NCBI GenBank assembly: GCA_026008535.1
Contig: BRKX01000017.1
Location: 11,672,501 to 11,736,500, forward strand
Length of the DNA: 64,000 nucleotides
Direction: 5' to 3'
DNA from: Perilla frutescens
Lineage: Eukaryota; Streptophyta; Magnoliopsida; Lamiales; Lamiaceae
Shown piece by piece: positions 43,608-55,500 of this stretch; within the stretch, counting starts at the first letter, position 1; each line of letters opens with the position of its first letter. Under the pieces are notes generated by a model that made no database searches, had not been told where the DNA came from, and worked only from the letters and a program-made list of their open reading frames with translations. The position numbers and the translations under genes were made by a program.

Positions 43608-45290
43608 CAGGGATGGACACACTATGGGCCAAAGGGGGCACTAGGCCCCCTGAAATTTTAAAAAAAAATTCAACTGTATATATGTCTTTTCATATTTACA
43701 TCTAAAAAATAAAAGAAAAAAAAGTACTTACCTTCTATGAAATAGAAACATAACATATTTTCTCATCCTCAAATCCCTATTCTTCTCTACGGTCCCACTC
43801 CCAATTTCTCTTCACAAATTCCTCTCTTGCGGTCCCCCCTTTTCAAAAACCAACAGTTCAATGTTGAATTCTTGCGGTCCCCCCTCCCCATCATTTCTTT
43901 ATTCACAAATTCTCAAATCATCTCCTCCCCAATTCCAAACCAAGGGTTTATTAGAGATTTGCATATTAGAGCAGTAAGATTATCTTGATTAAGGTAAATT
44001 TAGTTCAATATTGAATTATTTTAGTTTTATATTGTGAATTGCTTGTTTTAAGTTTTTTTTCAATTATATTGTCAATTATCACTTAGTAGGAATGATTAGA
44101 ACATAATAGTTAATAGTTTGATTGAATATTTATAATTAATGTAATAATTTGTTGTTTGTTTATGTATCTATTTTATTTTGTTTTTCTTAAATATATTTTT
44201 TATTTTCTAATGTATTACATACATAAATTAAAATGAAAGGTTAGATAATTATAATTCAATATGTTCGTATTGTGTAGATTAAAATGATGTGTCAAATGTA
44301 AAATATTTGTTGTTAATTAGTTATTGACTTAAGTTAAACTTTCTTCTTTTTTAGATAAATGGAACGCTTTTATAGCAAAATACGACCGACTGTGGAGGCA
44401 CCATCTTCATTGATTAATGAATCTTTACTTGCTCAACCTCAAGCACCATCAAAGCAAGAGAACATTCACGTTGATTTAGAAAGTTTTCCTAGTGATCCGG
44501 GATTACGAGCTTGATTATGCAAGGATTATCTTTTCGAGGGAATGATGAGTCGGAAGAATCATTAAATCAAGGTAACTTCATTGAGCTTTTGAAAGTTATT
44601 GCATCATGCAATGAAGAAATATATAATGTTGCACTGAAAAATGCTCCAGAAAATCTCAAACTCACATCTCCTAGGATTCAGAAAGATATTATAAATGCAG
44701 CTGCAGTTGAGACAACAAAATTTATCATTGATGATATTGGAAATGGCTTTTTCTCCATTTTAGTTAATGAGTGTCGAGATGCTTCTGTAAAAGAGCGAAT
44801 GGGAGTTGTGTTACGTTATGTGAATAAGACTGGATGTGTCATTGAACGTTTTCTTGGTCTTATACATGTTAGTGATACAACTGCAACATCACTTGAGAAG
44901 GGTATTGATTCTATGTTCTCTACTTATGGTTTGAGCATTGCTAGTTTGAGAGGTTAGGGATATGATGGTGCAAGCAACATGAGAAATGAATTTAATGGAT
45001 TGAAAAGTTTGATACTTAAGAGGAACTCTGCTGCTTATTATGTCCATTGCTTTGCTCACCAACTTCAACTCATAATTGTTATTGTCGCTCGAAAGCACAC
45101 AAGTATTGGGTCTTTTTGTAATACCGTCACACGCTTATGTAATGTTGTTGGAGGTTCTTGTAAGCGCAGAGATATGCTTCGAGAGAAACAAATGGAGAAA
45201 ATCATTGAAGGGATTATAAATGATGAAATCAAATTAAATATAATTCCAAGATTAAATAGATATATAATTAATATTTAATACATGAATTTT
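43608..45290 (+). pseudogene. hAT transposase (TTF-type/DUF4371), internally deleted
   Basis: The left end CAGGGATGGAC at 43608 fits a hAT terminal repeat. After a TTTTTTAG acceptor the ATG at 44359 begins MERFYSKIRP, the usual start of this transposase. At about 44510 the N-terminal part jumps straight to QGLSFRGNDESEE, so the TTF zinc finger is missing and the frame changes. DUF4371 follows (RFLGLIHVSDTTATSLEKGI, GYDGASNM, AYYVHCFAHQLQL) with TAG at 44955, where the family has Gln. Homology ends near 45215 where LTR-like sequence cuts in; the catalytic C-terminus and the right end are gone. It is incapable of transposition. Confidence 0.85.
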
Positions 45291-45667
45291 AAATGATCAT
45301 TGAAGGGATTGTAGGCAAATTAAATTTATTTCCTATTAAATTATGTCATGAATTAAATATTTAATTATATATTTAATTTATATTTTTGGGATTAAATTAA
45401 ATATAATTCCAAGATTAAATAGATATATAATTAATATTTAATACATGAATTTTATTGATTAATGAGAAGTTGAAAATGAAATATTTAATACGGAGATCTT
45501 TCATATTAAAGTAAACTAATAGGATTGCGCTACCAAAGCCTAGCCCATGATTACTCTATCTAAGCCCCTGAAAATCCAGCCTTAATTTTCTTAAATTAAA
45601 TCATTCTACAATTGTAAATATGGGTCTCCATATCAGATGAAAAACACACCATAAATCATAATTGAAG
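45229..45667 (+). mobile_element. LTR-like dispersed repeat, copy C, with a scrambled left junction
   Basis: The main copy runs from TGTAGGCAAATTAAATTT at 45310 to about 45667, where it stops at the AATCATAATTGAAGAG landmark (truncated). An internal segment of the same repeat (AATATAATTCCAAGATTAAA...ATACATGAATTTTA) is also present upstream at 45229-45288. A piece of hAT sequence (ATCATTGAAGGGATT) is repeated on both sides of it. Confidence 0.7.
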
Positions 45668-46295
45668 AGTATTATTTTGAAATATAAAATAAAACTAAAA
45701 ACTTCATGATTCGAACTTGTCGACAATTTGGGCTTTTAGTTAGTATTGGAGAGTCATTCTGTTTATACTGACAATTGATTGTATAAAAAATAATGATTAA
45801 TTACCTTTAAAGTCATGAAATTTGGATATAGTTGTAAGTTTAACACAAATTTTAAAAGTAAACGATTAAAGTACTAATTTTTAACTTGAGTCTTAATCAA
45901 CCCTAACAAATTTTGTAAAATAAATTGACATCCGATTTAGCCACCAACTTTCTCGTCCTTTCAAACCCATCATTCAACCATCAGTTTTTGAAAATGTTAG
46001 TGCGGCCAAATTAAATACCTCAATTTTTTTAATTGATGCGAGCGTGAAGTTCGAACACTTTGACATTCTTTTTTAAAAATTGATGGTTTAGTCATGATGG
46101 GTTTGAAGAAACGAGCAAATTGTCGACTGAAATGGAGGTCAATTTATTTTACAAAAATTCGGATATATTGAATAACACACAAATTCTAAATTTGTATTTT
46201 AATTGTTTACTTTTAAAGTTCATGTTAAATTTACAACTATGTAAGGAAATTAATCCAGAAGATAAATTAATAATATAAAGTAGGAATTACATCAA
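45668..46295 (+). other. intergenic, no gene seen
   Basis: AT-rich. An imperfect inverted repeat is apparent (TTTTAAAAGTAAACGATTAAAG near 45850 against similar sequence near 46200 in the opposite sense, and ATCATTCAACCATCA / GATGGTTTAGTCATGATGG). It could be a MITE-like foldback of about 400 bp. Confidence 0.45.
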
Positions 46296-46368
46296 GGGGG
46301 TGTAGCTCATATGGTAGAGCGCTCGCTTCGCATGCGAGAGGCACGGGGTTCGATTCCCCGCACCTCCA
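46296..46368 (+). tRNA. tRNA-Ala (anticodon CGC)
   Basis: 73 bases fold into a full cloverleaf. The acceptor stem GGGGGTG pairs with CACCTCC and includes the G3-U70 pair that identifies alanine tRNAs. The anticodon stem is CTCGC/GCGAG with loop TTCGCAT, so the anticodon is CGC (decodes GCG). The T arm is CGGGG-TTCGATT-CCCCG. A box TAGCTCATATGG and B box GGTTCGATTCC are intact. There is no intron and CCA is not encoded. A T-run (46372-46376) just downstream is the polymerase III terminator. Confidence 0.97.
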
Positions 46369-46371
46369 TTC

Positions 46372-46376
46372 TTTTT
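46372..46376 (+). terminator. polymerase III terminator of tRNA-Ala
   Basis: TTTTT begins four bases after the discriminator base. Confidence 0.75.
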
Positions 46377-46742
46377 ATGAGATGTTTTTTATCACCTAAT
46401 ATTTTCCTCCACTTTTTATGAGTTGTTTTTATCACCCAATATTTTAATCTCTAACTACTGTCATCATCTTACAAGCTACAAGCTTTTACATGCATCAGTG
46501 GGTATGATCCACTTTGAAAATTTTATCGTTTTGACAAATTAATTTATCTGAAAATTGTGTCTAAGTTGAAAATTTTACCGTTTTGACAGCCGATGAAAAA
46601 TTGAAAAGAGATTGTGAATATAATGGGGATCGATGATGCACTACGTCTGAGGGTGTTCTAGCATGGAATCCATATTGTGGGAGGGAAAAAAACTACTATA
46701 AATGAGAAAGAAAGTGCTCTTTTTTTTACTTGAATGTTATAT

Positions 46743-46789
<47 letters not shown>

Positions 46790-47957
46790 CACCGCAAACT
46801 TTTCAGTACAATGTATGCACTGAATTAATAGGTCAGACGGGACCCATATTTCAGACCCGACCCGGATTCCAGACCCATCATATAAAATAAAAAAACCCAC
46901 ACTTCTCTCATTATTCTCTTTTCCAGCCGCAATTGTGAACCCTAGTTTTGTGAGGTGATTTTTCGCACTTCGTTTCTCTTCGTTGTCGCTTCGAAACCAT
47001 AGCTCAACCCGAAACTACTTGGTTCTTCTTTGATTTTGTAGCATTTCTAGTTGTTGTGCCGTGTTTATACGGTTGCGTTTTTCCATTCGGCGGCTTTTAA
47101 TCAGATTTGTTCGGTGGTTCTTCTCGATTCCGTGTTTGTAGAAATGTTCTTCGAAGAGGTATGTTTGTTGATTATTGTATCTAGATAATATTCTTTGATT
47201 CATTTTTTTGATATTGCGATTGAAGAGCAGATGGCAATGGTGTTGATTTTTGTTATGTTTTTTTTATCATGGGTTTATTTGATAATGAAACTATATTAAA
47301 TTTGGATGACTTTGAGTTTTGAGTTCCATATATATTTTGATGAAAGGTATCCCGAACTTTGAATAAAAGTATCAATTTATATACATATTAGTATCAATTG
47401 GCGTGTGTGTCTGATTCATGTATGAATTAGATGTTGGTATTTTTTTAGTTTTTCAATTGATACTTTTATGATTTGTTGATAATACTCCTATGTTATCAGT
47501 TTGATACCTTTTTAATTTCTTTATTTTCACCAAGTATTTGAATGACATTTTTCTGTTTTTGTGATGATATTACTCTGGTACATATGTATATGGATTGAGA
47601 CAGCTTCACCTTGTTTGCCATGGCTGCTAGAATTTTTTGATTTGAATGGCTATGTACGAATATATACGCGCTAGCCCTTTAAATAGAAAAGCAATATAAA
47701 GAAATCCTAATCAGATTAGGAAAGAAGTAAAATAAACCGATTAAATTGACAATTCTATTAATCCCAATCAAATTAGGAAAGCCGTAAAAGTGTCCATTTT
47801 TATTTATAAAGGGATGCAAATAAGGAAGTTGGAAGAGTTAATGTTATGACCCTGATAAAAGCAAAATAAAAATATTGTAAAGATGGAATAGTAAAGATAC
47901 ATTAGAGAATTCATTATTAGAGAATTCATTATTAGACAATTCCATTTTTATATAGTA
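46377..47957 (+). other. intergenic, with TA microsatellite and a possible leader exon
   Basis: (TA)n runs over about 46739-46789. The stretch 46880-47160 (AACCCTAG, CT-rich, ending TTCGAAGAG|GTATGT) looks like a transcribed leader with a splice donor, but no coding exon follows before the MITE and the Athila element. Downstream (47640-47950) is AT-rich, with the near-repeats AATCCTAATCAGATTAGGAAA and AATCCCAATCAAATTAGGAAA. Confidence 0.45.
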
Positions 47958-48217
47958 CTCCCTCCGTTTCATTTTGTTTGTTGTTTTATAATTTTAATTT
48001 AGAATTAACAATTAATTTTTTGGACTAATATATCCCTCCCTTTTATATTACATAAAATCTTATTCCTTTATATTTTTCTAAAAAGTTGAATTTTTTTTTT
48101 CTCTCTCCATATATTTATAAGGTTAAATTTGAGAGAGAGGGTGTCAAAATATGTAAAACAACAAACATTTTGATACAAAAAGAAAAAACTTAAAACAACA
48201 AACAAAACGAAACGGAG
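47958..48217 (+). mobile_element. Stowaway-like MITE
   Basis: 260 bp flanked by TA. The left terminus CTCCCTCCGTTTCATTTTG pairs with a right terminus that, read inverted, is CTCCGTTTCGTTTTG followed by the same TTTGTTGTTTTA, a terminal inverted repeat of about 27 bp. CTCCCTCCGT is the Stowaway (Tc1/mariner) signature. The right end lacks four bases of the outer repeat (one CTCC unit). No coding capacity. Confidence 0.88.
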
Positions 48218-49356
48218 TATATAATATACTATATAAAAATGGAATAGTAAAGATACATTAGACAATTCATAATTCAGTTTGTATTTTAAAAAATAATTCA
48301 TAATTAAGTTAATTAAATTTTTATTCTTATTAAAAAATATTTCCAATTAGAATTTAAATGGTGTTTACGGAAGGCAAAGGAGTTAGTTTTCTAAACTGTT
48401 ATGCTGGAGGCGGCACGTGGTTTCTAATAAAAACGGGACTTTTTTTTCTCCACTAAGAAAAATTACCAAATCTTTATTTACTATGAGTGTTTCTATATAC
48501 ACCATTACTTTTTCAAAATACATTGTTAAGTTAAATAATTCAAAATTAATTATTTAAAAAATTACCTAAGTACCCTTAATGAGTTACAAATAAAATTAAT
48601 TGAAAAAAAAACCAACAACAACCAGCCGCCTCTACAACACACCCATTTCTCAGCTGCACCATACTGCCGTTGTTTCCAATCCACAGAAAACCAACGATCA
48701 TCACCACCACCCACCATCTCCTCTCTTCCTCTTACACATAAATTAAAACAAAGAAAAAAGATGCTAATTTCCATCGCCGAATTCGAAAAATAATTTTTGA
48801 ACTATGGGCAGGGACGGACGAAGGAATTCTAATTTGGGCGGGCGAAAACACACACACACACTATATATATATATATATATATCTATTTAATATACTATAA
48901 CAATAAAGTCTAGCACTATTCATGCCATATATCCCACCCAAATATCCTGCCTAAACCAAATCCATGCATGCAAAACCTCCTCACAATATTCTGACTCATT
49001 CAATCCCATGCTTAAATTAATTTTTTAATCACATGCAATTGCAGATTGACATCAACCACAAATCACATCAAATCAAATATATTTATATATAAAGGTTCAA
49101 AATCCCAGGGCCATTTTTAATTTCAAATTTCAAATTTAAGAACTTGGAGCCATTGATTTTATTATGTCTATTTATATATAGTCATGATTTTCCTTGCACT
49201 TTAGAATTTGCTTACTTTGCGCGTCTATATTTACATAAGATTTTCCTTGCACTTTTGAGATTGCTTTGTTTGTGTGTCTATACTTGCATCTTATGTGCTA
49301 TTTGGTTTATTTCTGATAAACTGAGATTTTACACTGATTTTGATACACTTTTGTGT
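48218..49356 (+). other. left flank of the Athila element, no gene seen
   Basis: AT-rich, with a TA/CA microsatellite (48847-48882) and an imperfect 60-bp tandem duplication (GATTTTCCTTGCACTTT twice, about 49186-49300). Parts (about 48885-48960 and 49115-49165) resemble sequence on the far side of the element (63150-63210 and 63475-63525). Confidence 0.55.
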
Positions 49357-50784
49357 CGAGTTTGAATTGGTTATGGTGTGTTTTATCTCAGTTTCTTTGT
49401 GTTTTCATGCATTTGGAAGTTTGGTATTACTTGTGCGAATTTTGCAGGAATTGTACTTGGAAAGATGGTGATTGAACGAAGTATGGAAGTCCCGGAAAAA
49501 TACGTGAAAAAATGGCCGAGAACTGCGGTCCACGTGGTAGCTCGCGGGTGAAGACCTCGGCCATCAACTGTCGAATCGCGACAGAGGCTGGGGTGCTCAA
49601 AGGAAAAATCGCGAGTCACGAATGAGATCGCGAATCACCAAAGGCCATTCACTGTTTGATCGCGACAGAGACAAGGGTCATCTTTGGAAAATTCGCTATC
49701 CGGTCGCGAATATCAGTAGCGGTCGCGAATATTTTGACAGCTGGATGCCACGTGGAGTCGCGACCTGAGTCACGACCGACATGCTCGGGAGCGAGCTCGC
49801 GAATCTTCAAGGCAGTTTAGCTGTGGTTTCCTATTTTGGATCCAATTTGTACTTAGTATAAAAAGGGAGAAATACACGAAAATCAGGGACAGAAAACCCT
49901 ACTATAAGTTTTGGAGCAGAGAAAAATAACGGAGAAAGGCGATCGTGAAGAACAAGCTCTAGGAATTCGAAAAGTACAAGATTAGAGGCAGATTTAACTT
50001 TCCGGGTTTTATTTATTTTTACTCTTGTATCTCTATGGATTGTTGGATTGGATATTTATTTATCGGTTTGACTATGGATAACTAAACCCTAGTGTTCTAG
50101 GGTTGTTTATGACTCAATTATGAAACTAGTTAATTAATAGAATTCTTTTGTCTATGGTTCTTCTCATGCTTTAATTATTCTTGTTGTGGATGTTGTGTTG
50201 ATTAATTGGCCATTAATTGATGCAATCAGAGTGTTAATTCATAATTCGAGAGATGAGTTTTAGCACGAGGTGTTGAATAATTAACTTAATAATTGATAAC
50301 ACTCGAGAGAGTTGAGATTATTTTCGAGAGCTTTTGACCTGTTGATCATTTTGGAATTGCATATTAGATAATCAATGGAGATATTATTATTTAATCTGTA
50401 ATCAACATTTACATTTCTCTAAGAAGAGACTGTATATAATTTTGTGGTTGCTCTAGTGTGAGGTGAATCTGAATATCGGCATGGAGTTATGTTAATTAAA
50501 CAGGTGGAGTGGTTGATGATTAAATAATCCTAGGATGCGCTTTTTCTCCTGATAGTTTTACTTGTTATTTCTTTCTTGTTTTACGCTTGTGGTAGTTTTA
50601 TTTATTTTGTTTTGTTAGTTCAGTTAATTTTACATTCATCATTTTGTTAGTTTAGATAACAGCCGTAGAATAAATAGAATAATTAGTGATTAGATACTGA
50701 GTCTCTGTGGATTCGACCTTGTTCACCGCTTTGCTATTAGCCTCGCTGTATACTTGCAGTTTAGGTGAAAATAAATACCGAACA
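49357..50784 (+). repeat. 5' LTR of the Athila element
   Basis: It runs from CGAGTTTGAATTGG (TGAGTTTG in the 3' copy) to AAATACCGAACA. It holds a cluster of TCGCGA palindromes (49560-49810), an inverted repeat CTGTCG-AATCG-CGACAG (49568-49584), and a TATA box followed by a leader. Confidence 0.93.
49857..49866 (+). promoter_or_regulatory. TATA box of the Athila LTR
   Basis: TATAAAAAGG, conserved in the 3' LTR at 61223. It lies directly after the TCGCGA cluster, so the cluster is in the promoter region of the LTR. Confidence 0.7.
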
Positions 50785-50790
50785 AGTTTT

Positions 50791-50808
50791 TGGCGCCGTT
50801 GCCGGGGA
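50791..50808 (+). other. primer-binding site, tRNA-Asp type
   Basis: TGGCGCCGTTGCCGGGGA, six bases after the 5' LTR, is the tRNA-Asp complement used by Athila/Tat elements. Confidence 0.88.
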
Positions 50809-50923
50809 CTCAAATTCTGATATGACTATTATTCGATTTTATTATATATTGTTACTCTAGACATTGTTTTTGTTTTTTTTTTATTTATTTTTCTCTTTTT
50901 CTCTGCAAATTCATAGGAGGTGT

Positions 50924-52565
50924 ATGAGCACACGCTCAAAAGGAGAACCACTTCAACCTTTTGATCCTGAGATCGAAGCTACTGTCGTCACCAGAACGCA
51001 AGGAGAAGAAGAGGACCAATGGCAGATCAACAAGCAGCCCCTGTCACGGCTGAGCAGATGCGTCAGATGCAACAACAACTCGCGGAAATGCAACAGAGAT
51101 TCCGAGAGCAAGAGGAAGCTAGAGCAGCTGCTCCTGCGCCTATTAATCAGTTGTTTACACCAGTGCTGAATCATGGTCAAGTTCCAGGCCCCGGGATCAA
51201 TGCAAACAATTTTGAACTGAAGTCAGGCTTGATAGGAATGGTCCAACAGCACCAGTATGGGGGGCACAAGACGAAGAACCCGAATGCGTACCTTCAACAA
51301 TTCCTGGAGATTTGCAGCACCATAAAGATGAATGGGGTGTCGGATGACTCTATCCGACTTCGCCTGTTCTCGTTCTCGCTAAGAGATGCTGCCAAGGATT
51401 GGTACCATTCACTGGATCTTAGCACAGTCGACACCTGGGAGGCTCTAGCACACAAATTTCTTCATAAGTTTTTCCCTCCCAGTTTGACTTTGAAACTGAA
51501 AGGCGAGATCACCCAGTTTCACCAGTATGATGATGAGAATCTGTATGAAGCTTGGGAGCGGTTTCGAGAGCTGCTTAGGAAATGTCCTAATCATGGGTTT
51601 GGAATAGATCATCAGGTGTGCATCTTCTACAACGGATGCGACACAGAAGTGAAGAGGCTTCTGGATGCCTCGGCAGGTGGATCCCTACTTAACAAGGGAC
51701 ATGATCAGGCCATCTCTATTACAGAAGACATGGCCACAAATAGCTACCAATGGACCAACGATCGACAAGTAAGATCATGAGGAACGTTGCTGCAGTAGAG
51801 GACACTGATCCTATAGCTAAGCTGGCTGCCCAGCTTTCGACATTGAATGCTACCATCAACAGTCGATTTGATGCCATGACACGCACGGGTGTAGAGAACC
51901 CCGTAGAAAATGCTATGGAAGATGTAAATTACATTAATTAGCGTGGCTATGGGAACAACAATCACAATTATCGAGGTGGGAATCAGTTCTACCAAGGTAA
52001 TCGCTCAAACCTGTCTTATGGAAATCCCAATGCCGCATTACAGCCTCCACCTGGATTTTCTGTGACTAATGGGGTGATTGATGAAGAAAAGAAGCCGAAG
52101 TTGGATGAACTTTTGATGGCTTTTATGGGCAAGACCGAGAAATATATGGGTGAGTCTCAAACTCGAGTTGAGAAGCTAGAGAATGCTGTTGGAGCTATGG
52201 GTACTCAAATGAAGATGTTTGAGAAGCAGTTGGGACAATTGGCTACAGTGGTGGGAAATCAACATCAGCCAGGCCAATTTCCCAGTAATACCACTGTGAA
52301 TCCAAAGGAGCAATGCAAGGCCATACAATTGCGAAGTGGAACTTCTTATGAAGGGCCGAAGAATCCCGCTGATGACGAGAATGAAAAGATAGAGGAGGAT
52401 TCGGAACATTTAGTTCCGAACACTGGTGGACCTACAACGCCACCACCATCGTCTCTTCCTAGGGCCCCCGCCCCTACATCATCTTCTGTTCCCATTCCTT
52501 ATCCTCAGAGGTTTCAAAAGAAGAAAAATGATGAACAATTCTCCAAATATTTGGAGATTTTTTGA
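50924..52565 (+). pseudogene. Athila gag, broken
   Basis: A short N-terminal part (MSTRSKGEPLQPFDPE at 50924) is out of frame with the main body, which begins MADQQAAP at 51019. The body has the retrotransposon gag domain (DWYHSLDLSTVDTWEAL, KFLHKFFPPS, about 51230-51700). A frameshift near 51760 moves to a second frame with a stop at 51939 (TAG), then a linker (52062-52565) ending in a proline-rich segment. Unlike the gag at 2657 I see no clear CCHC knuckle; a glycine/asparagine-rich patch takes its place. The gag frame joins the protease frame through TGA at 52563. Confidence 0.88.
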
Positions 52566-52568
52566 AAG

Positions 52569-55500
52569 GTGCAAATTAATATACCTCTGGTAGAGGCTTT
52601 ACAGCAGATGCCGAGTTATGCCAAGTTCCTCAAGGATGTCATTTCGAAGAAGAGGAAGTTGGGGGATTATGCCACCGTGAATCTCTCTGAAAATTGTAGT
52701 GCTCTCATTCAGAAGAAGCTTCCAGCTAAGCTCAAGGATCCCGGAAGTTTCACTATTTCCGTCACTATTGGAGGAGATCATACTGGAAAAGCTCTATGTG
52801 ATTTAGGAGCCAGCATCTCATGCCCTTGTCATTCTTTCAGAAGCTGAACATCGGAAAGATAAAACCCACTACCATTTGTCTTCAGATGGCCGATCGATCT
52901 GTGACTCATCCGCGGGGGATAGTCGAAGATGTCCTGGTAAAAGTCAACGAGTTCATTTTTTCCGTTGACTTTGTGGTCCTAGATATGGAAGCAGACTCTG
53001 AGGTCCCCCTCATTTTGGGACGTCCGTTTCTCAATATGGAGAAGGCTTTGATCGATGTAGCCAAGGGGGAATTAACACTTCGTGTTAATGATGAGAGTGT
53101 TACCTTCTCTCTATTCAAAGCTATGCAGTTCCATGATAATGAAGATGCTCAACAAATCGAGGAGTGCAAAGTGCTTCAAGTGGTGGATTCATGCATTGAC
53201 ATGAACGATTTCATGGCACCGAGGGAGTCCTTGGAGCAAGCTTTGCTCCAATCTTATTTTCATAAAAATGAATTCATATGTAATGATTTGGATTTAACTG
53301 ATATAATTGCTGAGTTGAATTCTTTGCAGGAAATCCCAAGGCGAGGGTCCAAGTTTCTCCCACTAAGGGACGAAGGTGAAAAGGCCAAGGATGGTGAGCC
53401 AACTGTGTCTAAAAAGTTGGAGTTGAAACCGTTGCCTGCCCATCTCAAGTATGCCTTTCTAGGTGAAAATGACACTAAACCGGTAATCATTTCTGCCTAC
53501 CTCTCTGACTCTCAGTTGGATAGCCTTTTACGTGTCTTGAGGAAGTATCAAAGTGCTATAGGTTGGTCTATTTCTGATTTGAAAGGGATTAGCCCGTCGA
53601 TATGCATGCATAGGATTTTACTTGAGGATGATTATAAATCCCGTGTGCAAAATCAACGTAGGTTAAATCCCATAATGCAAGAGGTAGTGCGAAAAGAGGT
53701 GTTGAAATTACTGGATGTGGGAATCATTTTTGCTATCTCTGATAGTGAGTGGGTTAGTCCCACTCAAGTTGTGGCTAAAAGGGGGGGCATGACTGTGGTA
53801 GAGGGTGAAGGAAAAGAAATGATTGTTACTAGGGTTGTTACTGGTTGGCGTGTGTGTATTGATTATCGCATATTAAATGCTGCCACTAGAAAGGATCATT
53901 TCCCTCTTTCCTTTATTGATCAGATGTTAGACAGATTAGCTGGGTATGAGTATTACTGTTTTCTAGATGGATATTCTGGTTATAATCAGATTATGATTGC
54001 TCCTGAGAATCAAGAAAAGACTGCGTTTACATGCTCTTATGGTATTTTTGCTTATCACTATATGTCTTTTGGTCTATGTAATGCCCCAGCTACTTTTCAG
54101 AGATGCATGATGGCTATTTTTCATGGGTTGATTGAAAATATCATGGAAGTTTTTATGGATGATTTTTCTGTCTATGGGAATTCCTTTGATAATTGTTTAG
54201 CCAATTTAACTCAAGTTTTGCAGAGATGCGATGATACCAACCTTGTCCTTAATTGGGAGAAGTGCCATTTTATGGTACGGGATGGTATAGTGTTGGGCCA
54301 TAAAGTGTCTTCTGCAGGTTTGGAGGTCGATAAGTTGCCACCTCCTACCAATGAGAAGTCCGTGAGAAGTTTTCTTGGCCATGCTGGATTTTATAGACGC
54401 TTCATTCGGGATTTTTCCAAGATAGCTAAGCCTCTTAGTCATTCATTAGAAAAATCTGTTGCATTTGACTTCTCTGATGAGTGTTTGCAGGCCTTTGAGA
54501 CGTTAAAGAAGGCTTTGGTGAGTGCACCTATACTGATCACTCTTGACTGGTCGCAACCGTTTGAAATTATTTGTGATGCCAGTGATGTTGCTGTGGACGC
54601 AGCTTTGGGACAAAAACGAGACAAGCTGTTTCGTGTAATCTACTATGCCAGTCGTACTTTAGACTCGGCACAAGTAAATTACACGACCACCGAGGAGTTA
54701 TTAGCAGTTGTTTATTCTTTTGATAAATTTCGTGCTTATCTTATTGGTGTTAAAACGATTGTTTATACTGATGCTGCGTTGCGATACTTGTTTGATAAGA
54801 AGGATGCTAAGCCTCGTTTAATTCGTTGGATTTTGTTACTGCAAGAATTTGATCTCGAAATTCGAGATCGGAAAGGGTGTGAGAATGTGGTTGCGGACCA
54901 CTTGTCTCGGTTAGAGCACCTTGTGGATGGCGAGGAGGCTCACGTGTCAATCAACGAGAAGTGTCCCGATGAGCAGCTTTTCGCAGTACAATCTCCAGCT
55001 CCGTGGTTTGCTGACTTTGTCAATTTCCTAGCTGCTAATGTGCCACTACCGGATTTGTCCTCACATCAGAAAAAGAAATTTTTCCATGATGTGAAGTTCT
55101 ACATGTGGGATGACCTGTACCTGTTCCAGCGTTGCTCGGACACTGTCATCCGCCGTTGTGTGCCTCAAGAAGAATGGAGGCCAATTTATTTGCAGTGCCA
55201 TGCTTCGCCGAGTGGTGGCCATTTCTCAGCCAATCGTACCGCTTTTAAGATCTTACAAAGTGGTTTCTATTGGCCTTCTTTGTTTAAAGATTGCCATGTG
55301 TTCACCCGGGAGTGTGACAAATGTCAAAGAATGGGGGGCTCTCCAAGAAGAATGAAATGCCACTCACAAACATTATAGAAGTCGAGTTATTCTATGTGTG
55401 GGGCATCGACTTCATGGGCCCCTTTCCAGTCTCTTCAAGCGGTTTTCAATACATTTTGCTAGCCGTGGACTATGTCTCGAGGTGGGTCGAAGCCATTCCA

